The notes under the pieces were generated by a model. It made no database searches. It worked only from the letters and a program-made list of their open reading frames with translations, and was not told the DNA's origin. A stretch of 57,600 nucleotides of DNA from NCBI GenBank assembly GCA_020650975.1, contig JAIPMN010001684.1, positions 1-57,600 on the forward strand, in the 5' to 3' direction. The stretch's first letter is position 1, and the number at the start of each line of letters is the position of its first letter. This DNA comes from Apostichopus californicus (taxonomy: Eukaryota > Echinodermata > Holothuroidea > Aspidochirotida > Stichopodidae). The translations under genes were made by a program, and so were the position numbers. Below, one piece after another: positions 32,326 through 57,600 of this stretch.

Positions 32326-33083
32326 GCCAAGGCCTTCTCACACCACGACTTTACAACTTAACCCTGGTCATTGGTAACTTGTCACACCTACACACCAAAG
32401 TGTGCACAATTCAATCAATCTCTCCTGGGGCACCACAGTGCACCACAACCACATGTCCCCCGGGGGACTTCCCATAGGNNNNNNNNNNNNNNNNNNNNNN
32501 NNNNNNNNNNNNNNNNNNNNNNNNNNNNNNNNNNNNNNNNNNNNNNNNNNNNNNNNNNNNNNNNNNNNNNNNNNNNNNNNNNNNNNNNNNNNNNNNNNNN
32601 NNNNNNNNNNNNNNNNNNNNNNNNNNNNNNNNNNNNNNNNNNNNNNNNNNNNNNNNNNNNNNNNNNNNNNNNNNNNNNNNNNNNNNNNNNNNNNNNNNNN
32701 NNNNNNNNNNNNNNNNNNNNNNNNNNNNNNNNNNNNNNNNNNNNNNNNNNNNNNNNNNNNNNNNNNNNNNNNNNNNNNNNNNNNNNNNNNNNNNNNNNNN
32801 NNNNNNNNNNNNNNNNNNNNNNNNNNNNNNNNNNNNNNNNNNNNNNNNNNNNNNNNNNNNNNNNNNNNNNNNNNNNNNNNNNNNNNNNNNNNNNNNNACA
32901 AACCGGCGCACACAACTATATTTACAAGTTACCTCGCAAGTCCCCATTTATACACCTGGGTGAAGAGAGGCAATGGAGATAAAGCGCCTTGCCCAAGGAC
33001 ACAACGAAATGATCTGGCCAGGGCTCGAACCTGTTATCCTTAGATCACAAGTCCATTGCCTTAACCACTTGACCACAACGCCC
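32326..33083 (-). mobile_element. SINE in minus orientation, interrupted by the assembly gap
   Basis: The right end gives the tRNA-like head on the minus strand (GGGCGTTGTGGTCAAGTGG, box B GGTTCGAGCCC, then CCTTGGGCAAGGCGC). The left end gives the 3' part (AATTGTGCACACTTTGGTGT, GTGTGACAAGTTACCAATGACC). The gap begins inside CCTATGGGAAGTCCCCCGGG, the place of the amplified array in the 24-kb copy. Confidence 0.85.
32479..32897. other. Assembly gap (run of N)
   Basis: 419 unresolved bases. Frames reported across it have no meaning. Confidence 1.
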
Positions 33084-33894
33084 TCAATATATATTCAGTA
33101 ACAGAACCAGCTACTGTACTGCCCAGGTTACATTTTCATAATACTCTAAGAGTGTGTATGTACTGTACATGCTTACATGATACTGTACAGTACTAGATTC
33201 AAGCAGTTTGTAAGTATTATGGCCTTTATGGGAGACATAGCCCTTGGGGGGGGGGGACTGGTGAACAGGATTGTTTTGGTCTTCAATATATGTTTGTTGG
33301 CTCAGAAAATGATAGCATTTTTCTAATTAGCTTTGTACTGTTTTGCTCACCTAAAAATATTTAATCCCCTTCTCATAGGCTGGCTTTTATTTTCTGCTGG
33401 TAAGAAAGTTGCCAGCAAGATTACGAGAATCAACATGATGACATCCTGTCTACTCATTTACTACTAGTACTTTACAGTACAACATTTACAAAGTGCAGGG
33501 TATGGTATGGTGTTCTGTATTCAACAGTGAATCAAGCAGCCGAGAAAACTGCTGTAAATGGTGTGCAAACAAAATAAATTGTATCTGTCAAGAATGCAAA
33601 GGAGCAGCTCAGCTTGAAATTATACGGAAAAAATTCCCAAATTTTACCAAGTTCTGTAGCATGATTAAATGAGTTTCAGTTTTTAGAATCAGGAGGGAAA
33701 GGTCTGTGTAATCTACCATTTTCTAGTCTATCTGGGTAGAATAGTATGTGTAAATATTGCAAAAGAGTTCTGAAGACCTACAGTATAAAGTTTCTTCGGC
33801 ATTTAGATACTTAGACAATAACTGTATAAAAATTACACAATGATGTCTTTTGAGTAAATGTTGATGATCATGTGAGAGTACATGGTGACAACCT

Positions 33895-35030
33895 AAGATG
33901 ATAATATAAAGTATACATTGATAATATACAAGTACACTACAAGATGATAATGTTATTGTTAATGTACACAGTGATAAAGAACAATATGGTAATACAAATG
34001 TACAAGATGATAATATATAGTACTGTATATACATGATGATAACTAGAAGTACAAGATGATAATTATATAAACGTACAAGATGATTATCTAAAAGTACAAC
34101 ATGATATATAAGAGTAACAGATGATAATCTAAAAGTACATGATGATAATATATAGTACATGATGATAATATATAGTACATGATGATAATATATAGTACAT
34201 GATGATAATCTAAAAGTATAACATGATATATAAGAGTAACAGATGATAATCTAAAAGTACATGATGATAATATATAGTACATGATGATAATATATAGTAC
34301 ATGATGATAATATATAGTACATGATGATTATCTAAAAGTATAACATGATATATAAGAGTAACAGATGATAATCTAAAAGTACATTATGATAATCAAAAAG
34401 TACAAGATGATAATATATAGTACATGATCATAAGTTAAAAGTACCAGATGATAATCTAAAAGTGCAAGATGATAATATAAAAGTACATGATGATAATCAT
34501 AATTGTACATGATGATAATATATAGTACATGATGATAATCTAAAAGTACAAGATGATAATCTAAAAGTATAACATGATATAAGAGTACCAGATGATAATC
34601 TAGAAGTACATTATGATAATCAAAAAGTACAAGATGATAATATATAGTACATGATGATAATCATAATTGTACATGATGATAATATATAGTACATGATGAT
34701 AATCTTAAAGTACAAGATGATAATCTAAAAGTATAACATGATATAAGAGTACCAGATGATAATCTAAAAGTACTTGATGATGATCTAAAAGTACAAGATG
34801 GATGATAATTTATTAAAGTACCTGAAGATAATCTACACAAGATGATAATATAAAAGTACAAAATGATCATATAAAAGTATATGATGATAATATATAGTAC
34901 ATGATAATCATATATAGTACGTGATTGTAAGCTAAAAGTACCAGATGATAATCTAAAAGTACAACATGATAAAAAAGTACTTGATAATCTAAAAGTACCA
35001 GATGATAATATTAAAGTACATGATGATTAT
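33895..35030. repeat. About 20-bp minisatellite (GATGATAATCTAAAAGTACA)
   Basis: Around 1.1 kb of units such as GATGATAATCTAAAAGTACA and GATGATAATATATAGTACAT, partly in higher-order blocks. For example, a block from about 34083 is repeated at about 34205 and 34325. No coding support. Confidence 0.93.
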
Positions 35031-36295
35031 CATGATCCAAAAAAGCATACAATGTTATATATATTGCAGACTGTTAGAAAACACTGCTATCAGTCAAAGG
35101 TGAAACAGTATTTCTATAACACTTTTAATTTTTTAGAAATGAGGACTTCAAACAGCTAAGGCTCATCAGTTAAAGTGACTGGACTATGCAGTCTAACACA
35201 TAGACCATATTAGGTCAGTTCCTCAGCTGCAAAACAAAGCTCAATGGGAAAACAATAAACTTTTAAGGGCACAAATGGTGCACATCTTTATAATTTGTTA
35301 CAAAATTTATCAAGGAAAATTGGTGTTAAATGTCATCCAAGCGCTCTGTATTTTATAGTAAATTTAAACGGACATATTTTTGATAGAGTTATTAGAATTT
35401 ATAAAACAATAGATTGACATTAACAATAAAGCCAACCTGCACTTCATCATCCTCAGTTTAGACTTAAAGGAGCTTTCCAGAGATAAGCATATTTGAAAGT
35501 TTGAATATCTATTAAACTTAGAATAGGTATATAACAATGTTCCTACTATAGCAATCAAATGCTTCTTTTTTTTTTCTTTTTTTTTGTACTGGTCTGTATA
35601 AAGTATCAAGAGTAAATTCTGCCTAAGGCATCCTTTAATGTTTCAAATCAAGATTTAAATCGGTGTGCTAAAAATAGACTAACCCTGTCTAGACTACCGT
35701 GTCTAGACTTGCTTGGTAAGCAATCAACTCACTTAGGAGGCTTAACTGCAGGAAATATTAAAGATCACAATCAGCGAGGCCTTCACTCATAAGCTGCACA
35801 ACAGAAAGTACATACATATTGATACCTAACATTGTTTATACATGCGTGGCTATTATCGTATGCTTGTCCATTGATTACAACTGTGTGCGTAGTAAACATA
35901 CACACAGACAAAACAACAACAAAATAAATAAATAAATACAAAACACACATTGTTTATAATAACCACAGGTTGATTCCTAAACTAAACTTGCCAAGACGTA
36001 GGACACATACGATGAACTGAATTAAATAATACCAGTTCAAAGTGTGGTAAATGTAAAGTGACTACGATTGGCAGAAAGTGTGTGAATGGTTGATTCTGTT
36101 TAGGATAAAGTGGAACCACAGGTCAATATGTAGAAATTAGATAGAATGAAAAGAGAAAGACCAGATGCAAAAAGAAAAAAATGAATATATAATTTCCATC
36201 ATGTAGCCTAAGTACTACATTTATGTTCAATGTTCTATGTTTTGTCCTGTCCAAAATAATTTCTTTGCAGGAAGTGTTATTAAAAAAAGAAAGAA

Positions 36296-37080
36296 AAAAA
36301 CTATGTGCACTCATGAAAACTGGTCTTTTGGCAGGAAAATTAGATTATTTTATTGAAACTGTTTTTTTCTCTCTCGATGTTTTCAATCTACAACAGGTGA
36401 CAATAGCCTACATCAAAAAGAGATTTTGTAACGTTACTGATGGTTGAAAACCTTTTATTTTGAAGATCATAAAGGATAATTGTTGTAATTTTGAGTGGTT
36501 AGTTTCGTTTCTCATTCATACAGGGGGCCTACTGTCCTATCTTGGGCGGAATGGGAAACCCCATTGTCTTATGTTGCAACTTTTTCAACTGAACTTGCTT
36601 CGGATATTTCAACCAATGAAAAGAGACAATCTATGCTCTGTCGGCTTCATGCCAAACGCCAAAAGAAAAAAAGTGCACTCATGAAAACTGGTCTTTATTG
36701 TCTGGAAAATTAGATTATTTTACTCAAACTGGTTTTTTTTCTCAATGTTGTCAATCTACAATAGGTGAAAAACAAAACATTACAGCAAAAAAATAAACTA
36801 GGGATGACAAATTCACGTACAGTAGGTCTAGTCTACATCAAAAAGAGATTTTGTAACGTTAATGATGGTTCACAACCTTTTATTTTGAAGATCATATTAA
36901 AGGATAATTGTTGTAATTTTGAGTGGTTAGTTTCGTTTCTCATACAGGGGGCCTACTGTCCTATCTTGGGCGGAATGGGAAACCCCATTGCCTTATGTTG
37001 CAACTTTTTCAACTGAACTTGCTTTGGATATTTCAACCAATGAAAAGAGACAATCTATGCTCTGTCGGCTTCATGCCAAT
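36296..37080. repeat. Direct duplication of an approximately 370-420 bp unit
   Basis: Unit 1 is about 36296-36660 and unit 2 about 36665-37080. Shared runs include GTGCACTCATGAAAACTGGT, CATCAAAAAGAGATTTTGTA, GGGGGCCTACTGTCCTATCT and AGACAATCTATGCTCTGTCG. Unit 2 carries an extra segment near 36765-36830. High similarity suggests a recent event. Confidence 0.92.
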
Positions 37081-39206
37081 CGATCGCAGTATCTGACTGG
37101 CTACCTTGTACATTGACAAAAAAATACAAGCTGTCTGACAAGTTCTGGAACCTTCCACATGTCATGCACATATAACTTTCTTGGTAACGTTACTTCTAGT
37201 CTTTAGCTGTATGCTGGATTCTACAGTGATGAAGAAAGTCAACATAGTAGGCCATATCTTGTCATGAAATGGCATGATGTTGAATAAATAAAAACAGAAG
37301 ACATTTGTTTTCCCTACGTTTTTTCTTAGGATTGCCTGCTCCAGCTTTTGGAACTTTCATATCTGATTTTGTCATTTCAATCCCATAGAATATCTTCTGT
37401 GACTAGATGAACAGCTCATTAACTTGGATTAATAAAGCTATTGCTTGCACCAACAAAAACAATGGACTTCTCACCTCTGAAGACTTGATAACTGATTATT
37501 TACATCCCACACAGCTCAAATGTTAGGTTACTTTTCGATGGTACTGTAAGCAACCTGTCTGTCTATCTCAGTCGATTCCCCGGGAATCAGGTACCATTTC
37601 TTTGAGCATTGAATTAAGGGGACCTATTTTTGCACTTGATACTGCTTAGAATACTAAAGATCAAGGTTTGTTGCAACAAAAGTGTGCATGTAAGAAAGTA
37701 CATAAATTGAATAGATTACAGCACACAGATGCACGTGTCATTGTCAACGAATGCAAATTTGATCAAAACTTCACTGTTCAAATGGACATCAATAAGATAG
37801 GATGAACATAATTATGAGTCACATGTTTTTGTGCAATATTTTGAATACAAATGTATATGAAAATGGAGAACAATAGTACTGAGTGAATTTTACAAATTTC
37901 CTGACCAAATATGGCATGAACCAGGTAGTAATTCTCATGATCATTTACCAAGGTTCCCATTCCCATAGCGATTGAGTATCCATATTGTCATTATACTATA
38001 GTTTATTCATGTCTATGTGAACAAACAAATGATAATGCTACTTCCAGTTCACAAGACTATGAATCAAAATGCAGCTCTACCCAGTCAGATTTGTAGAGGA
38101 TGTAAAAGCTACTAACCGCTGGTTACATGGATCATTATTTTATGTATCAATCACAATTCATTCCAACATCAAATTCTTCTTGTCATTGACCTAATGTATT
38201 ACTCTTTCAATTTAACCAACAACAATGACCACTTTTCCCAAACACTGACTACCACACTAGGTAAGTGTTACCTACAATAGGCCTTATTTATTATTAACAT
38301 TTCAGTAACTTAGTTAGGTTTCTAGCCTAGGCCTTCTACTAGTTCTAGTACCTTCTTAAGTTTACTGCTGGTTTACTGTAGGCCAAGGTAGGCTTAACTG
38401 TAACACTAAACAGTAACATAACATTAACAGTATCACTAGCCTAGTACTAGTAGTCGTAGTAGGCATAACATATAACTAGCCTACTACGTTAGACTAAGGC
38501 CTTTAATGATCTTACAGAAATTTGAAGACTTAAATGTGCATTTATTTCAATTCGTAATGACGTTACCTGCTGACTCACACTAACATGATCAGTAATAATG
38601 CTACTTACGAGGTAGGCTTACACTAGACTTTCTAACATTTGTAACAGTCTGACTGAGCACTGTACCTGTGTACTTTGGCTTAGGAACCAGTCGAGTCGCT
38701 TGACAACACGCCCAATGTAGTCCAATTGTTACTTCAGAATTAGCGATTCACGGGGATTTCCAACAGTGGATGCTACTGCATAGGTCCTTTGCGTCTATCA
38801 ATGACTTGTTTCAAAAAAAGAAAGACGCAATTCTTGAAGAAACACCTGGAATTTGCGCTTTATTTCTGCTATCGTTGATTTGTAGAAAGTTATGATACAC
38901 GTGCAGACGTAGCAGACTATCTTTCGATAATAACATTGTGACTCAGCAGTGATCATGCATGGAGGTCAAACATATCACCTCATCTATTTGCGATGGCGCT
39001 ATGCAAAATAGCTCTCATAGATTATTTATAGGTACGTAAAAAATAGTGTGCATCGCAATACTTGATGCAGCGTACTATACGGGATGGGTCGAGGTGAAAG
39101 AGAGTTGGGCAAGTAGTGTGGTGAGGGAAATGAATGACTTTAGGAGGAAGGGAATGAGTTCAAAGCCGATTGGCCTTTATTTCTTTCCTAACTACAAAAG
39201 CTCAAG
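37081..39206. other. Non-coding intergenic DNA
   Basis: No coding exon was recognised. 38270-38500 is dense in CTAGTA, TAGGC and CCTAGG-type motifs, a common low-complexity texture that I cannot assign. Confidence 0.45.
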
Positions 39207-39664
39207 TAGTTTACACCTATACAACATAGGCTCCCCCATGGCATGTGGTGGATTTATTAAGAAACGGTGTAAAGACTTACCCACAAAGAAACGTCTCATG
39301 CCGGTAATCTGACCTAGTTTCGACTGAGGTGTAACAGAAGTGTTAGACACCACCATCGATCCCAGAAAATACACACACAGCTTGCTACCTTTCAGTACAT
39401 ACAGCTGCGGTCAATACCCACAGCACAGCATACAAACGATACAGCGATGGACACCTCGTGTCCAGCTAAAGATAACAATTAAGGTATCACGTTTCATTAC
39501 TGTCTGCATTTTGTAGCGACCAGAACAAAACGTCACTTGCAAGCAACAGAAAGTTAACTTTTTCAGATGGCCGCACGCGGTTTGGGGCGAGTCTTCAATG
39601 CCTTTAAGTAGGTTACACCAAGCCAACATAGGCTCCCATGACAATATGGTGGATTTATTAAATC
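39207..39664. repeat. Dispersed repeat, copy 2, flanked by 55-bp direct repeats
   Basis: 39275-39600 matches 28480-28815. On its two sides, 39207-39262 and 39604-39660 share TTACACC..., CAACATAGGCTCCC and TGGTGGATTTATTAA. It may be an element with long direct terminal repeats, or a duplication that surrounded an insertion. Confidence 0.65.
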
Positions 39665-39764
39665 ACCAACCTTTCAGTAAAGTACTTCAAGTTATGAAAC
39701 TGTTACCACACTTCATATCTACTACAAAAAGCCTGTGTTTGTATAACCATAAAACAGTTAGAGG

Positions 39765-39990
39765 GCGTGTTTTTTATTTATCTGACCAGGATCCTCTTCA
39801 AAGATGAAGGGCCCTTTCATCTCCTGCTTCCATTCAGCTCAGTCTTATTTTCTAACTTTAGCCTACTCTATCCATTGTGCAATGGTCAAATGAAATTCTC
39901 TGTCCATCTACCTAATTTAAATGTCCTTATTGTTTCCATTTCAGTTCACCTTTGAAGAAGGATCGAAATCTCGCGCCCTCTTAGTTTCTT
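39765..39990. repeat. Diverged inverted pair related to the hammerhead-like family
   Basis: GAGGGCGTGTT at 39760 and CGCGCCCTCTTA at 39973 are opposed, with CTTTGAAGAAGGATCGAAAT at 39952-39971 and an inverted AGGATCCTCTTCAAAGAT at 39788-39805. The stem-loop between the core halves is missing. Confidence 0.4.
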
Positions 39991-40714
39991 TTTAAAACAT
40001 TTTAGCATTAATTTTGGAACTATGCAGACCAAACAAAACAAACATAAATATGCAATATGTTTCCACATTCTTATATTTTCATTGTTCTAAATATAACTTC
40101 TTTCCAGGAATCGACAAGCTCAATTCATAAGAATATTACATTACATTCAATTTTTTGGCGTTTATTTTATGCCTCAAAATAGTACACAAAAATACTACAT
40201 CAAAGTATGTCGGTAACTTTCATTTCCTTTCCTCAGCTACATTAAAAAAGCTGGTTTTCGATAAATATAAAAGTATAAAACCGCAAACGATTTGGTGTCA
40301 CGCTGTGTATTTTTGTAGTTATCCAAAGGAAAGTTCTTTAGATTGATTTTTCTTTAATGTGGCAAATCTCTTTGCCGACTGAGTTGTTTCTATTACATGT
40401 ATGCAAAAAGATTTTCTTTAAGAGTGCTTTTTTCCTCCAAAACTTGTAAGTAATAATGAAGCTTAAGAAGTCTTCTTCAGAAACCTAATCAAACTTTACA
40501 TAAAGATAGACCAAAAATTTTGTTTCATGTGAAAATCTTTTTGACTTTAATTTAATTGATGCTATATCAACTTGATCGACGGCGACGAATGTGTCGATTA
40601 CTTTCTTGATAAAAGAACAAAATAAATAGAACGATCAACGATCAATGACCTCTGCAATCAGGCCACTCTTCAGGAAGTCCATTTAATTAGAATGTCAGCT
40701 CATTACACTGCTAT

Positions 40715-40965
40715 CAGCCCATTGATTGAGTTATCATGTAGCCCACTCACCAGGATATTAATTCACTGATGCATTATATACCTATTTATTATTATTATTA
40801 CCTGTATCAAATTACACATATCATGTACCACTAAAATCAGCCCATGATCAACTGATTGAGCTATTATGTAACCCACTCACCAGGATATTAATTCACTGAT
40901 GCATTAAATTACCTATTTGTTATCATTATTATTACCTGCATCAAATTAAACATATCATGTAACGA
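40715..40965. repeat. 130-bp tandem duplication, two copies
   Basis: CCCACTCACCAGGATATTAA recurs 130 bp apart (40742 and 40872), followed by TTCACTGATGCATTA and CATCAAATTA-type sequence in both units. Confidence 0.85.
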
Positions 40966-41199
40966 GGAAACATTATTGAAAGCAATAAAAATACGAGAGC
41001 ATAAAGAAACGCCATTTTTCCCGCCATGTTTCTTGATACATACAAGGGTAAAAATTCAGACAATCCACATTGACCTAAGCCAAGCTTTATTGCTGATGGT
41101 TTGATCCTACTGTAGAGATGTTACCAGTATTTAGTTGGTTCCCAGTTTGACCAAACCCAAACCTTTAACTCCTCAGCTATTTGAACAAATCCGTTCAAC

Positions 41200-41695
41200 A
41201 TTCTGTTTGGCAAATATTTTTTCATACTGCAGCCTACGATATACTAGCCCAGCATTACGACACCATTTTGTTTTGTAAGCTCTTCTGCCTAGGATGCTGT
41301 ATAATCACATGACTCCCCAGATATCATCCTTGATGGGGGGAGGGGAGGGAAGGGGACTACAGCCCCAGGGTCCCTTCACCCTCCTGTTTGGCATATATTC
41401 TAACATACTGCAGCCTATATCTTAAGATATATTAGCCCAACATTACGACGCCATTTTGTTTTGTAGGCTCTTCTGCCTAGGATGCTGTATAATCACATGA
41501 CTCCCCAGATATCATCCTTGATGGGGGGAGGGGAGGGAAGGGGACTACAGTCCCAGGGCCCCTTCACCATTCTGTTTGGCATATATTCTAACATACTGCA
41601 GCCTAAGATATACTAGCCTACCATTACGACGCCATTTTGTTTTGTGGGCTATTCTGCCTAGGATGCTGTCTAATCACATGACTCCCCAGATTTCC
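41200..41695. repeat. About 187-bp tandem repeat, 2.6 copies, with G-rich block
   Basis: Units start near 41200, 41387 and 41572 with TTCTGTTTGGCA or a close variant. They share CATACTGCAGCCTA, TACGACGCCATTTTGTTTTG, TAATCACATGACTCCCCAGA and, in two units, GGGGGGAGGGGAGGGAAGGG. Confidence 0.92.
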
Positions 41696-42368
41696 ATTAC
41701 AAGCTTGCAAGGGGCAAGTTTGATGGGGGAGGGCACGGTGACTACAGGTCCTGAGGAAAATTGGGGAGACCGGCGTCACTATGTGGGCTCAGAGAAAATA
41801 TGGATAATAATGTAATCTCATTTTCATAATATATTTAAAGAAAACTTAAGACGGGAGTCCAGTGACAATTGTCCCCATGGCCCCACATTGCTCTCAATGT
41901 CACTGTGTTCCCCATGGTATCTGCCTGCTTCACTGGATTATAGTTTTCTCCTGAAAAACCAACAGCAAGTTCCAGGATTTTGACTTGTCATTCCAGGATA
42001 ATTATTGATTATGTGATATCCCAGTGGATGATGTTGAAGTTGGTTGAAGTCGATTCAAACATCTCTGTTCTGACCATGCTTTGCACCACTCCCCCGTTAG
42101 GCAGGATCTGGTTATGTGATTCTCCAAAATATGCTAGAAAGACTCACAAAATGGTCACCTTTCTTTAGTACTGATCCATTATTTTGTCCAATCTGGCCAT
42201 CCTTGATCTCATCAAGAAATACTGGCGGTGAGAAGAGATTAGTTCGTCCGGAAGATTTAAAGGCAAGTTTTACCAGGCTAACATAAGGAAAGCAAAGCAG
42301 ATGATGCTAAACCTCAAATCACCTAAAAAAAAACATGTTTTTTTGCTAAACCCCGGTGGCCAGAATCA

Positions 42369-57016
<14,648 letters not shown>

Positions 57017-57600
57017 CTGATAAAATGATGAAACAGACAAAATATCATGACAGACGTCTTCAGACCCGCAATATCTCCTAAAGTTATGTGTTCAAGAGAA
57101 AGGCTAGAATACAAAACTAAAAGGCAAGAAGATAGAAAACCAGAGCAGTGGCAGAACATCCAGCCTCATTAAACCAAGGTACCCACCCCCCCCCCTAACT
57201 CCTCTATCTCTCTCTTGGTCTGTATAATCTTCATACCTAGCCAACTAAAACTGTAAAAGCACTAATGAACCATCCAGTACTCAAAAGTCAGGATTAAAAG
57301 AAAGTCACAGCTTGAGCCCATGCCCTTATTTCTTCTCAAAATGTTATTAACCCAAATTGAAGACACTGAAAATAGGTTGGTCTTTGAAGTATCCTCCACT
57401 TAAAAGTTTAATTTTCTATAATACTAACAACCCAAGTCTGCATGAAGTGAACACCTTTTGCACTTTCCTAAAAAAAATTGAAATCTTTTAAAATAATGCT
57501 AGAAATTTGTAATATAAGCTTTAAGTACTTAATCAATTTTGGAAGATATTACATCATGTACAATGGTCATCCAGATTTTCCCTCACCCCCCACTCCTCCC

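Noticed and set aside
32368-33043. Frames of 166-213 codons in both strands
   Set aside because: They consist mostly of unknown bases of the assembly gap within a SINE.

Overview
The window is eukaryotic genomic DNA. It is AT-rich and intron-rich, carries many minisatellites and dispersed repeats, and holds two multi-exon genes, both on the minus strand. I built the gene models by finding conserved protein segments, placing GT/AG splice sites around them and checking that the codon phase carries across every junction. A tRNA-derived SINE with a CORE-like central region, compact exons and animal-specific protein families point to a marine invertebrate animal. An echinoderm such as a sea cucumber is my best guess, but that is inference.

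Layout: 1-5117 is repeat-rich DNA downstream of gene 1, with a chance of its 3' UTR and an inverted-repeat element. From 5118 to 25962 lies a complete transferrin-receptor/glutamate-carboxypeptidase-II family gene in 16 coding exons, with a 787-codon product and no phase break. Its introns carry a 36-bp minisatellite, a 192-bp tandem array, a TATAC-rich array, a full-length SINE with target-site duplication, and tandem copies of the 3' end of exon 9. From about 26 to 42.3 kb I find no coding exon, only dispersed and tandem repeats and a 419-base assembly gap that sits inside a SINE copy. From 42369 to 57016 are eleven exons (858 codons) of a PLEKHM1-like gene: most of a RUN domain, a long acidic disordered exon with an internal 91-residue duplication, and the C-terminal Rubicon/PLEKHM-type zinc-binding domain. 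Its 5' end lies beyond the window.

The two genes do not form an operon or shared pathway. Both products act in membrane traffic: gene 1 encodes a type II membrane receptor-like pseudo-peptidase with a YSRF endocytic motif, and gene 2 encodes a predicted Rab7/HOPS-type late endosome-lysosome-autophagosome adaptor. The most interesting observations are the half-eroded metallopeptidase site of the receptor-like protein, the amplified exon end with its splice donor, hammerhead-ribozyme-like motifs in a dispersed repeat family, and SINE copies with internally amplified G/C-rich units.
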